DNA from: Linanthus parryae
Taxonomy: Eukaryota; Streptophyta; Magnoliopsida; Ericales; Polemoniaceae
Assembly (NCBI GenBank): GCA_023055425.1
Contig: JALGPY010000006.1
Coordinates: 69,348,127-69,412,126, forward strand
Direction: 5' to 3'
DNA: 64,000 bases
In this document: one piece after another, positions 12,134 through 24,109 of the stretch
Numbering within the stretch: the first letter of the stretch is position 1
Layout of the letters: the number at the start of each line of letters is the position of its first letter
Notes under the pieces: model-generated
The model's database searches: none
Seen by the model: only the letters and a program-made list of their open reading frames with translations
What the model was told of the DNA's origin: nothing
Position numbers and translations under genes: made by a program

Positions 12134-12840
12134 CCTGCCAACTCTAGCCTGCATTTCTGTCCTCGTGACTGACTCTGTACATACCCCACCGTTGCATACG
12201 CTTTCGACCCGAACCTTTCAACCGGACAACTCGATAGAAAACTGACGCAGATAGAATATACACAGACTCAAACGACTCAAAACAGACTAGTGACAAAAAT
12301 ATTTTTGGCGAGATTGGGCAACCTCAGAAACATAAACATTGTGTCCTCGTGATCTCATCCTTTTCAGATTTTACTTCCCTGCAAGCGATCGGTAAGTCTG
12401 AACAGATTTATATGGTGGATTTAAGCACTGGACCGAAGTACTATTACTTTGGTTATCAAACTGAGCAAATCCCTAGCTAACTTACCATCCGAGCTGTTTC
12501 CGAAAGGATGTATGTCTAATCAGGTAGGATAGATATATGTATCAAGGTACGGCATAATCCTACATGTTATGACATTCTCACAATTTACCAAACTCACACC
12601 CCTCACCGAGATCCCGAAAAACTGCCCGAAACACCTAAGTTCCTGCTTTCCCAATTCTCCTGTCCCCCGGTGTGTCTTCGCCGTGCTCGCGGCCACAAAT
12701 GTGAAGCGGTGTGAAACGTCTCGAAAATTGTGCCACTCACTCAGCTTCTTATTTAAATAACAAAAACACAAACAAACTAAAAACTAGATCATAAAATTTT
12801 TCCCTTCTTTTTCTTTTTCTTTTTTTTTTTTTTCTTTTCT

Positions 12841-12871
<31 letters not shown>

Positions 12872-14177
12872 CTTTCTTTTTTTTTTTATAACACAACTAT
12901 ATATACAAACGTGCACGAATACTGACAATACTAAACTGACTAACGCTGAGTTAGTGAAAATAAATCTCTGTCGTGGGGTATGTAAAATGTCCTCATGTGA
13001 AGTACCCCCACACTAATCCTGAAGCACTGATCCTGTAGTCGAGATAATACTGTGCAGTCCCACCGAACCTCCTCATCACCAAAGATGTAGAAAACTGCAC
13101 AACCACCAATTGACCCTACAACCCCCCGGAACCCCGGTTTGTGCGAAAAGATGCTCGCACGCGACTAACTCCTCCTGTGGTCACTATGTATTGAAGTGAT
13201 CCACCTCCGCAAATTAATGCATTGTCGCCTCTCACTCACCCTGTCCTTCCCTCGAAAAACGTGTCGAAATCGAAACTGTCCAAAACTGATAACTCATGAA
13301 GCTCCCCCATCTAAAACCTGCCCCTACTCACTCCCTCCGTCATAACACGCAGAATAGCCAACTATCGACTGATGAGGTCTCAAAGAAGGCTGCCTAGGCT
13401 AAAGTGGCTACGAAGAAAGAGGGTAAATGGCTTCAAACGGGTTGACTAGTTGGACCTAGGGGTAAGAAACAGGACGTGAGGTCCCTTGATAGCCAGTCAC
13501 TCCACCGAAAAATGCGATGACCGTGACGGCGCCCGTGGGCGGGTTGTCGACTACCTATGTGACGGTGGTGTAGCAACTAGTCGGATTTTTCGCTCAGTTG
13601 ATAATTACTTGCGGATCCCAAAGATCACTGGCTCTCACCTATCTACTATACCTCGGTGCAAGTTTTCTTCTCTTTCAAAGGATTCAAACTCAATTTCTTC
13701 ACTGTTTTCGTTATCTCGATTGCCCTTTCTCAAAATTTTCTGATTTTAAACTTTTTTTTTTTGAAAAATAATTTATACTTGCTGTTTGCGTGATACGCAG
13801 GTCTGCGTATATACCCAACCAGCAGCATAAAAAAAATTTAATTTTTCAATTTTTTTTTTTAATTATATACAATGCATGGCCAGAATGATTATGGTGGGTT
13901 GACTCAAATAAAAAAAATATGCTGACTCAAAAATAAAATAAAAAAATAAAAATAAATACGAAAAAACGTGCAGACCGGGTTAATGCAGACACGACTACCA
14001 CCCCCCCCCCCCCCCCCACTAAGTGGTGGCATGCCCTCATGGCACTCACTCGTCCGGAAAAAATGTCGGGTCTGACCCGGTCTCGGACGTACCGGAAATG
14101 CTACCCGGCGAGCTGCTCTCTGAATCAGACCTAAATACCGGCTGACGTGCCCGTGTACGGGGCCGGTAATCCGAGGA
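12134..14177 (-). other. 3' noncoding region of copy B
   Basis: I find no credible gene here. It contains a T-rich low-complexity tract (about 12797-12888), decayed TGCGTATATACGCA words near 13790-13818, an A/T-rich run at 13848-13975 and a poly-C run near 14001-14018. Copy A lacks the equivalent of 12097-13850. Reading frames between 13904 and 14530 reflect the frameshifted end of the downstream ORF. Confidence 0.6.
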
Positions 14178-15880
14178 CTACGACTCGGACCCAGTCCAAC
14201 TGCTAGGTGGCTGGGATCGCAAGGTCGTCCTGCCACTCGAATGCTGCTGAGTACGGGCCCCAGTCTGCTGGGTACGGGTCCCAGCCTGACGACCTGTAGG
14301 CTGCCGGGATCGTGTCCCAGGCTGCCGTCTCTCCTGTCGGGCAGGTGGCTGTGCTGGCTGAGTCGGTGGAGGTGGCTGGGTTGGGGGTGGTGGCTGGGTC
14401 GGGGGTGGTGGAGCCGACGTGCACTCACTAGAGTCCCCGTCATCCGACCATCCCTCGGTAAAGCTGCTGGAGTAGGTAGGTGGAAAATACAGCGGGAGTG
14501 GCGGTTCTCGGCCCGCGTGCCGAGCCGCATCCCGCTGCTCCTCTCGAATACTAGCTAGGGCAGCCTGGGTGTCCTTCGTGACCTTCCGCTGAGTCCGGCG
14601 GTTATGCGTCAACGCTCTCCAAAGCTTGCCCACGCTCTCATACACCTTCTCTCCGATGGACTTGCGTCCTCCCTGACACCCCTCAAATCTCTCGTCCACT
14701 CGGGGCAGTCTACGTGGTGGGGCCGGTCGAGCTCGTGGGGCCGGGTTGGCCCGTGGGGCCGGCTCACCTCTCTGACGGGCAGGCTGAGGCTGGGCATTCC
14801 TCTCAGTCCCCTGTCTACTCGACTCGGGGCGCTCACTCTCTCTACTAGTACGGCATCGCAAGTCCGGCCGATGCCTGGCGACTGACTGGTCGCTCCTGAG
14901 TCGAACGCCTCCTAGGGGCAGGGCAAGGGGCAGGTGAGGAGCCGGGTCCTCCTCCATAAAATCGTCATCCTCATCGAGGTCAACGACTGGCTGTGGTGGG
15001 CCCGGGTGCCGAGCGATAAGCTTCCTATAAGGCCGAGGCTTAGGAGGCTGTAGGTCACCCTCTAAATTGTGCAGCGGAACCTCAAACTCCCGTGCAAGTT
15101 TGGCAATGAGGTTGGCGTACCCCAATCCCTTATGGCTCCCGGAGAAGTTCCGCTCCTGCATGTACACCCAAATCCGACGAGGAATGTCAACCTCTCGTCT
15201 CAGAACAAGGCAATAGACTAAGAGTGCGTACTCAAAGTCAAGGTAGGTAAAGTGTTTAATACCCACGACCATGTTTACTACCCACTCGGCCCACCACCGT
15301 GGCGGGCCGATAATAAAACGAGAATGCAATTTCTTGCCTATCTCACCTGTCCCCTCTCTCTCGAAATGGGCACCCGGGTACCCCCAGTCACCACCCGCAA
15401 AAGCTCAGCATCGCTAGGCGGGTAATCTGCACACTCAGCATATGCGCACGAAAAATGGCGCATCGGGATCTGGTACGCTTGGCAGATGGTATCCGCCGTG
15501 AGCAACAGAAACGTACGCCGCAAATAAACCCAACGAACATCCCCGTTGGCCTCACCCTCCCCCTTGTGCATGAGGTTCGCGTAGAACTCACGCACCAAGT
15601 CAGAACTGGACAAGTCCGGAAATCCCGCTAGGGACATTCCGAAAATGTCCGTTCGACTCGCATAGTCTGCCATCTCTGGCGGCATGTTCGCATGGTCTAC
15701 CTCAAACTGATAGTCTACGGGAAGGCCATGACCCATTTTGGTTCCGGTCATAAAGTAATGTTGGGCATGATGGTTAACGAACCTAAAACTGTCAAACAGC
15801 GTAGGGGAAAGCTCATCCGGCTCATAGTCAGTCGGGATGTCATCTCGCTCGGGGTCTAAGACGGGTACGTGAAACTCCAT
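14178..15880 (-). pseudogene. Athila downstream ORF (env position), copy B, one frameshift
   Basis: The start MEFHVPVLDPERDD at 15880 is followed by 180 codons in frame. A single-base loss in a C run (five C here, six in copy A, near 15378) shifts the frame. The rest reads on from about 15329 to 14178. The N-terminal 250 residues resemble the plant transposon / ATHILA ORF-1 type domain, with DLVREFYANLMHKGEG and RWWAEWVVNMVVGIK as the clearest stretches. A charged helical segment (KVTKDTQAALASIREEQRDA) follows, then a tail with PPPPTQ repeats. No membrane anchor is evident. Except for the C-run change it is close to intact. Confidence 0.72.
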
Positions 15881-16524
15881 AACAGGCTAAAATCTCGTAA
15901 AACGTGCCAACTCGGGAAAATAAGCAAGAACGTGAAACGTGCACAAAAAATAGTGTGTCTCAATAGATAGTCCACCTAAGAGCTACCAGAGGTCCACACG
16001 GCAAGTGCCGCTCCAAATGCAAAATTACCGAAAATAACAGGCCCGGCTACGGGCCGTGCCAAAACGGAAAATAAAGCGAGGGATGAGATTTTCGACCTTC
16101 CCTAAACAGGGGTGAAGACCGGAGATTCTGCCCGGAAAGTCGCCGGAAAGCCGCCGGCGGTCGCCAGAAAAGTCGCCGGAAAAGTCAACTGCCCGGAATT
16201 GAATTCCGAGCCTACCAAATCGAAGTCCTCGATCTCCTCGTTCACGTTCCCTTGTACGGTTTTTGCTAGTTCTTGCTTTAACACCTTCGAATCTGCACTT
16301 TTCCTCAAGAACACCTCACTTTTTGATGGAAATTGCCCGCTCGATTTTTGCTTATTTCTGGATTTTGATGGATGAATCTTGCTCCTTGCGACGAGGGGAT
16401 TCCAGAAATGTGCCCGGATTTTGATTTGGAGGTCCGATGCACAATTCGTGTTCTTCAAGTGAGAGGAAATGGAGGTAGAGAGAGAAAGAGAGGTGCCAAC
16501 AATGGCCAACCCGTCCCCCTCTCT

Positions 16525-16725
16525 CAATATAAACCCTAAATGGTCGAAATGACCAAAATACCCCCGGGGTTTTGAAAAAATTTCGTATTTTTTTTTCTTT
16601 CCTGTTTACGTATATACGCAGTACTGCGTATATACCCAACCAGAAAACAACCAAAAAAAGAAAAAACAAATCATTTTGCCCCACGGGTTGCGTATATACG
16701 CAGGGGCTGCGTATATACGCAACCC
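16525..16725 (-). promoter_or_regulatory. Internal palindromes plus TATA-like box, copy B
   Basis: The same module as in copy A: palindromes near 16607, 16625, 16689 and 16708, the last two inside a perfect 41-bp inverted repeat (16685-16725). A TTTATATTGAGAGAGG box follows at 16525-16536 and the ORF starts at 15880. The arrangement is preserved despite small changes around it. Confidence 0.45.
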
Positions 16726-16928
16726 GAGGCAAAATCCAATTTTTTTTATTTTTTTTTTCAAATTTTCTCTCTTCCCCTGTTTCCTCGGTTCTGGCTGTTT
16801 TGGATGTTTCTGTATCTGCACACTCTCAAATTCAAAGTCAAAAACCCGCTCATCTCGCCTCTCTCGAAAATTTAGAACTGTCATAATAACGTAATAACTA
16901 CTAAAACTAAATAAATAAACGATAAATT

Positions 16929-16988
16929 TTGGGTTGCCTCCCAAACAGCGCCTTGTGATTTACGGTCGACGGCCCGACCTTGTTACCT
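16929..16988 (-). other. Conserved post-stop block, copy B
   Basis: Same as the block at 4881-4940. It begins right after the integrase stop codon at 16990, with the GTCGAC core and the TTGGG/CCCAA hairpin intact. Confidence 0.85.
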
Positions 16989-16989
16989 C

Positions 16990-19900
16990 TCACGGGTCAT
17001 CAAAATAGACCGGGTCTATTTTGACGACTTCGGCGGTCTCGAGATACGGCTTGATCCGGTTCCCGTTCACCCTGAAACTGGATTTGTCTTTTGGATTTTC
17101 CAGCTCGAATGCCCCCCAGGCAAAGATCTGCTTGATGATGAACGGTCCCGACCAACGAGACCTCAACTTCCCCGGAAAGAACCGCATCCGGGTATTGTAG
17201 AGAAGCACCTTGTCGCCTTCATTAAACTGCTTTGGCGTGATACGGTTATCATGCCACTTCTTTGTCTTCTCTTTGTAAATTTTGGCGCTCTCGAAAGCCG
17301 TTCTGCGAAATTCTTCCAATTCCAGCAGTGCCATCTTCCTCTTATCCCCTGCTAGATTCTGGTCCAAGTTCAGAAGTTTGATGGCCCAATACGCCTTGTG
17401 CTCCAGTTCCACCGGTAAGTGGCACGCTTTCCCAAAAACGAGCTGGTATGGTGACATTCCCAGCGGTGTTTTGAAAGCTGTCCTGTAGGCCCAGAGCGCA
17501 TCGTCTAGTCTGACGGACCAATCCTTTCGGCCGAGATTCACTGTTTTCTCGAGTATGCTCTTGATCTCTCGATTCGACACCTCGGCTTGTCCGTTCATCT
17601 GCGGATGGTAAGGTAACGAGACTTTATGAACTGACACACCGTATTGTTTCAGAACTTTCGCAAAAACTCAATTGATGAAGTGAGAGCCCTCGTCGCTGAT
17701 CATTGCCCTGGGAGTCCCGAAACGAGTGAAAACGTTGCGTTTCAGAAAACGCTCAACGGTAGCTGCATCGTTTTTCTGACACGCGATCGCTTCGATCCAC
17801 TTTGTCACATAATCTACTGCCAGCAGAATGTAAAGATTCCCCATCGAAGATGGGAACGGACCCATGAAGTCAATCCCCTATACATCAAATGGCTCTACCT
17901 CCTGCCACACGGTCATCGGCATCTCGTCCCGGTGTGACGTGTTTCCTGTCCTCTGGCACCTATCGCATCCCTGCACATAGTCGTGACAGTCTTTGAAGAT
18001 TGTCGGCCAGAAAAACCCGGACTGCAGTATTTTATGCGCTGTTCGCGTTCCCCCAAAATGACCCCCACACTGTGATGAGTGGCAGTGTCGGGTCACGTTC
18101 CAGGCCTCGTGGGTCGGGATACACCTTCTCAGGATGTTGTCGGCCCCCTGTTTGAACAAGTACGGGTCGTCCCAGAAATACTGTCGACTTTCGGCAATGA
18201 ACTTTTTCCGCTGCGACGGGGTGAAATCCTCGGGAAGCGTGCCAGTTACCAAATAGTTGGCTATGGCATAGTACCACGGTCTCCCGATTTTGACTGCCAT
18301 GATGTGCTCGTTCGGGAAGTTTTCCTTGATCGGCACCGGGTCCACCTTCACGTTTTCAAGTCTGGATAGGTGATCCGCTACCATGTTCTCAACTCCCTTC
18401 TTGTCCCGGATTTCCACATCGAATTCCTGCATCAGTAGTACCCACCTCAACAATCTCGGTTTTGTGTCCTTCTTGTCCAGCAGGTATTTCAGAGCACTAT
18501 GGTCGGTAAAAACGATAACTTTTGACCCGACCAAATAGGGCCTGAATTTGTCCAGTGCATACACCACGGCCAGCAGTTCCTTCTCTGTCGTGCCATAGTT
18601 GAGCTGGGCATCGTTGAGTACCCGGCTTGCATAATAAATGACGTGGCATACCTTATCCTTTCGCTGGCCCAAAACTGCCCCGACTGCGTAGTCGCTGGCG
18701 TCACACATCAGCTCAAACGGGAGTGACCAATCTGGCGTGGTTATAACCGGGGCTGTGGTCAGCTTTTCCTTCAAATGGTCAAAAGCCTGCCGACATGCTG
18801 CATCGAAATCAAAGGGTACGTCTTTTCCGAGTAACGCGCAAAGTGGCTTTGTGATCTTGGAAAAGTCCTTGATGAACCTTCGGTAAAATCCTGCATGTCC
18901 CAGAAAACTTTTGATCGCCCTTACGTTCGTCGGGTATGGAAGCTGCTTTATCACCTCGATCTTAGCCCTGTCCACCTCAAGTCCCTTGCTGGAAATTCTG
19001 TGACCCAGCACGATCCCCTCGGTGACCATAAAGTGACACTTTTCCCAATTGAGCACCAAATTTGCCTTCTTACATCGAATCAGTACCTGGCCCAAATGGA
19101 ACAGGCAGTCATCGAAACTGTCCCCGAAGAGTGAAAAGTCGTCCATGAAGACCTCCAAATTTTTCTCGATCATAGCGGAAAAAATCGCCATCATACATCT
19201 CTGGAACGTGGCAGGGGCATTACACAACCCGAACGGCATGCGCCGAAACGCGAATGTACCGTATGGGCAGGTAAACGTCGTCTTCTCCTGATCTTCCGGG
19301 GCTATGCAAATCTGGTTGTACCCGGAATACCCGTCCAGAAAACAGTAGTAGGCGTGGTGGGCGAGCCGGTCCAGCATCTGGTCCATGAATGGCAGCGGGA
19401 AGTGGTCCTTCAGTGTTGCATCGTTTAGCCTCCGATAGTCCATACAGATCCGCCAGCCCGTTACGGTGCGCTGCGCAATCTGCTCCTGATCTTTATTCTG
19501 CACCACCGTAATACCCCCTTTTTTGGGCACGCACTGGACCGGGCTGATCCACGTGCTGTCCGATATGGGGTAGATGATTCCCGCTTCCAGCCACTTCATG
19601 ACCTCTTTTCGCACAACGTCCTTCATGTTCGGGTTCAGTCTCCGCTGGGGCTGAATCACCGGTTTCTTGCCTTCTTCAATTCGGATCTTGTGCATGCAGT
19701 AGGAGGGGCTGATCCCCTTGATATCTGCAATCGTCCAGGCGATTGCTTCCTTATGCTCTCGCAATACTTCCAGCAGTTTCTGCTCCTGTTCCTGCGATAA
19801 ACGAGACGAAACAATTACGGGCAGAGTGCTATTTTCACCAATATACGCATACCTGAGATGGCTCGGGAGCGGTTTCAGCTCCAGTGCGGGTGGCTCCTTG

Positions 19901-22383
19901 AGTGACGGGACCAGAATCATCTTTTGCCCGCCGTCTTCGTCCCGGTGCAAAGTGGTCCAGTCCTCGGCTCTCATGGCGTGCTCGCACCGAGTCTTCTCCT
20001 TTTCTTCCCCGTACATGCTGTCGATCTCTTCCCATAATTGGTCCATCTCCTCGTTTTCCCAGCCTTCGTCCACCAGATCGATAGCAAAGATGTCCTCGTG
20101 GTCGTAGTATTTTGGCAGTTGCAGATTTTTGAAAACGTTGAATTTCACTTTTTCCTCGTTAATCTGCATGGTCAGCTCCCCGCTCTTGCAATTTATCATT
20201 GCTTCGCCCGTGGCCAAAAACGGCCTGCCAAGTATGAGCGGTACCTCCCCTGCCTCCATGTCCAGGATGACGAAATCTGCCGGAAAAATAAGCTCGCCGA
20301 CCTTGACCAGAATATCCTCGATAACCCCGTAGGCCTGTTTTACGGACCTGTCTGCCATCTGCAGCATGATTCTGGTGGGTCGGGGTTCACCGACTTTCAA
20401 ACTCTTGAAAATCGTCAGCGGCATCAGGTTGATGCTGGCTCCTAGGTCACACAGAGCCTTTCCTGTGTAAGCGTTACCTAGGGTGACCGGTATGACGAAA
20501 CTGCCAGGATCCTTTCTCTTCCTCGGTAGCCCATTCTTCACACAATTGCTCACTTCTGCCGTCAGGTTTATGGTCTCGAAATCGCTCATTCGCCTCCTCC
20601 CATACAAGATGTCCTTGAGGAATTTGGCGTAAGTGGGCATCTTAGCCAAAGCCTCAGCAAAAGGTATGTTAATCTGCAGCTGCTTGAACATCTCGAGAAA
20701 CCTGGCGTAGTCCTTGCTGTCATCCCTCTTTCGTGTTCGTAAGGGGTACGGGACCTCCTTGGAGATGGGTACAGTTTCTGCACCTGTCTCGTTCTGCACT
20801 GCATCCTGCTCAACCGAGCCCTTCGGCTGGGGGCGATCGACTTTGCTGTTATCCTGGCCCGACAAGTTGCGTTCTACTTCTTTCGAATTTTCTGCACGTG
20901 CGTGGCTGGGATACGGTGGATCCTGCAGTGCCAATCCACTCCGAGTGGAGATAGCATTGATCTGAGCCCGTGGATTGTTTACTGTGTTTGAGGGTAGGTT
21001 TCCTGGCTGTATCTCTGTTAGCTGCTGTGCTAACTGCCCCACCTGCACTTCCAAAGCGCGCAGTGACGTTTTGGTTGTCTGCATATCTGCCGTCAAGGTG
21101 TCCATGTGCTTGAACCGGGACTCCATGGTCTGGAACATGGACTTGATGAGCTGGTGGCCTGTGCTGAGCTGGTGAGCCTGCTGGGCCTGGGCAGCCTGCT
21201 GAGCTGGTGGCCTGTGCTGGAACCCCGGTGCATAAACTGCTGCGTTCGGGTTTCCGTACCGAAACCCGGGATGGTCTCTCGTACCCGGTCGGTACCGGCT
21301 CGGGTCCCACTGCTGCTGTACGTAATTGGTGTCTTCGGTCCTTAGCTCCTCAATGGCTGTGTCGAGATCCGGTTCCTCGACTGCTGCAACAGTCTTCTTA
21401 TCCGAGTAGACCTTCTTGACCAAGTCGTGAACGATCTTGGCTAGGTTGTCTATACGGTCATCCTCTGCGGGTTCGGCTCTAGCCGCCATCCTGCGATCAT
21501 CAAACAGTCGGGTGTCCTGCTTGGCCAACTGCTTCATCAGGTCATACGCACCTTCTTTGTCCACGTGATACAAGAAGTTTCCTCCGGCCTCTCTGTCAAT
21601 CCTGTCGGCGTTCTCCCTGTCTAGGGCATGGTAGAAAACCTGCAGGATTTTTGCGTCTCCAAAACTGTGGTTCGGGCACCGTTTGACCAATCTCATGAGC
21701 CTGTCCCATGCGTCCACCACCGTCTCCCCCATCTTCTGTCTGAATGACAGGATCTCGCTCTGTAACTGTATGACTCGGGAGCCGGGATAGAACTTTGCCA
21801 GAAAATCCGTGACACACTCCTCCCATGTGGTGATGGATCGGGGTGGTCGGGATTCAAGCCAGTCTTTGGCTACTCCATAAAGACAGTACGGAAATAAGAT
21901 CAACATGAGTGCCTCTGCTTCTACCCCCTTGTATCTGACCTTGTTGCAGTAATCTTCGAATTTCCCGATAAAATCGTTCGGGTCTTCGTCGGCTCTGCCA
22001 TGAAACGGGCAGAGAGTTTGTACCGTCTGGATGGTGGATGGTTTGATGTCAAAGTGCTCGGCGGTGATCTCGGGCACCACAATAGCTCGCTCATGCCCCC
22101 CGGTGGGGACTTCGAAATTTTCCACCAACGCCTTCCCAGATCGGTTATATGTTCTCTGGTTGCTTTGGGCAGCAAGTCCCGTTGTGACAAGCTCCTCAAT
22201 GTACCGCGCCATCTGGGCTGGGGTACGTGTCTCTCGTTCTTGTCCACCGGCTTCGGTGTTCTCGGGTGGATCTCTCTGGTTGGTTGCCATCCTGCTTTCT
22301 CGGTTTCTGCGGTTCTGTTCGGTATACAGTTTTTCCGGGTTGTCGAGTGGTGTCACCAAATCGCGAGGCAATCTGGGCATCAA
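16990..22383 (-). pseudogene. Athila-type gag-pol polyprotein, copy B (long ORF to integrase)
   Basis: An uninterrupted 1501-codon ORF (22383-17878) covers gag (first 450 residues or so), protease (ALCDLGASINLM), reverse transcriptase (RICMDYRRLNDAT, MPFGLCNAPATFQ, FMDD), RNase H (MCDASDYAVGAVL, TDHSALKYLL) and the integrase zinc finger (CHDYVQGCDRCQRTG). A stop at 17878-17880, which replaces a tryptophan codon, cuts off the integrase core. A second stop follows SHFIN at 17668-17670, and the C-terminal part resumes at 17637 ([10 protein letters not shown]) and runs to 16990. The GAG stop seen in copy A is absent here. Gag near 21147-21219 carries a 20-bp local duplication. Gag, protease, RT and RNase H could still be made, but integrase could not without readthrough. 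Confidence 0.93.
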
Positions 22384-22502
22384 CTAAACAGTCCTGAAAA
22401 CGCAGATTCAAAAACGCAGTGAGATAAAAAGAAAAATAACAAAACTAAAACTAAATAAAAACTCAGAAAATTAATTCTGACTACTAAATAGACCCTAAAA
22501 AG

Positions 22503-22520
22503 TCCCCGGCAACGGCGCCA
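22503..22520 (-). other. Primer binding site, tRNA-Asp type, copy B
   Basis: The minus strand reads TGGCGCCGTTGCCGGGGA directly inside the 5' LTR of copy B, as in copy A. Confidence 0.9.
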
Positions 22521-22526
22521 AAAACT

Positions 22527-24109
22527 TGATGCGCAAACTAACGTGCTATCGCAAGTGTACGAATCTTGTAGTACCGGGTGCAATTAGACTCGGATTATCG
22601 TTCCCACGGGGACTGTTTCGGGTTTACTTACGTTGTCAGTTTCGGTTTTCCAAGAGTAGTAACCAGGAGGAGTAGGTTGTGATTATAATGACTGAACTAA
22701 AAACAAGAATTAAAAACGTAAACGTAAATATATTTGTGACGTTTTCTGAAATAAGCTGATTTGGTTGTAACGATAATAGATGAAGGCTAGGCTCCAGGAT
22801 CCCCTAGGGTTTCGACAGATTTCAGTTTTACGTTCGATTATGAAAACACTCAGCAGTTTCGATATCTGTGCAACGTACCAGTTGTGCAGTGACTTTTCAG
22901 ATTCCACACGTAATCCCGATCCTGCAGACTTTCGGATTCTTGTTAAGCTGCCTAAATCTGCAGTCTCGGTCTAATCCTGTTAGGGTTTCTAACCTGTCCG
23001 AATGGCCCGGGTCAAATTCTCTAACAGTTGGTCTCACGTTTTTCGATGCTAGCCCTATCTCCCTTTCTCTGGTCGGTCTATCAGGGTAAGGTACTAAATC
23101 CCGGTTTTTCTTCCTAACCCTAACTTGACGTTTTCACCTACAAGCTCGGGTCTATAGCAATCCTAGGTGATCAATCCTATCATGCATATACGATAATAAT
23201 CAAAACCAGAATAACAGATACAACTTGCTGAATTAAGACAATCATCATGAATCCATAAACGTAGTTATCATAAAATCTGAGTACGAAACCCTAGGTTCAC
23301 CGAGAACCTAGGTGAAAAGTTTAGCTACGACTAGACATAGTACAAAACACAGTTTCTGAATATAAAGAGAGAGAACGAAATCAAACTAAGTCTTCGAATC
23401 TCGAATCGCGCTTTCGTTCTCTCCGTGAATGCTCTGACTTGCCCTTCGGTTGTGCTGAGAATTGTGCTGTGTCTCCGTGATCTCTCAAAACGAGTCTGGA
23501 CGAGTCTTTAAATGGTGCTGTTTCCCGAAAACGCTTGTGCCCGAAATTACAGAATCTGCCATCGGTCCACCGCCTTTGACCAAAAGTCAAAACTGGCTGC
23601 GTATATACACAGGGTTGCGTATATACGAAACCAGGGCCCAACCAACAACCCCCTCCCCCTCACTGCCTGCGTATATACGCAAGGCTACGTATATACGCAG
23701 GCAGTGGGTGGAGAGGTGGGGCCCACTTGGTCCTTTGGTGGGCCAGGTTTGGTCCCCTGGGTCCCACTCTTCTGCCTGACGCTCCCGGTTTGCCACTTCA
23801 GTGTACTTCTGCTTTTCCGTGTTTCCGTTGTGTCCCGGTCTTGTGCACGTTTCCCGAGACGGTCCCGGCTTGGTCCCGGCACGCTTCCCCATGCACCTCC
23901 CGAACCTGTTCCTGAAAAGGCAACACGAACGAAAACCCGCGATCATATCCAAATATAGCAAGAAATAAGCAGAAATCCAGCAAGTACAAATAAACGTCTC
24001 GTTCTAGATTCCCGGGGTATTCTAAGGCATTTTCCGGCAAAAACCGCTAATTCCGACACAAATACTCGTGAAATCAGGCTAAAAGATAACCCCTAATTGG
24101 GCGTTATCA
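22527..24109 (-). repeat. 5' LTR of copy B (1583 bp)
   Basis: In element sense it starts TGATAACGCCC at 24109 and ends GCGCATCA at 22527. It aligns with the LTR at 10495-12096 along its length. It has lost one palindrome unit, and three of the remaining four palindromes carry substitutions. The TATA-like box is CCATTTAAAG (23506-23515). PMD-gene coding sequence starts at the next base. Confidence 0.93.

Larger units (their letters stand above)
10495..24109 (-). mobile_element. Athila-type retrotransposon copy B, structurally complete (13.6 kb)
   Basis: The order in element sense is 5' LTR 22527-24109, primer site 22503-22520, gag-pol 22383-16990, post-stop block, internal palindromes, downstream ORF 15880-14178, a long 3' noncoding region, stem-loop and polypurine tract, then 3' LTR 10495-12096. 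The right LTR ends cleanly (TCA at 24109) against PMD coding sequence. No target duplication can be scored because the left side of the tandem is deleted. The two LTRs are very similar by eye, so the insertion is fairly young. Confidence 0.93.

Noticed and set aside
12797..12888. Poly-T tract as a LINE or SINE tail
   Set aside because: No element body or target duplication is attached; it is a low-complexity part of the Athila 3' region.
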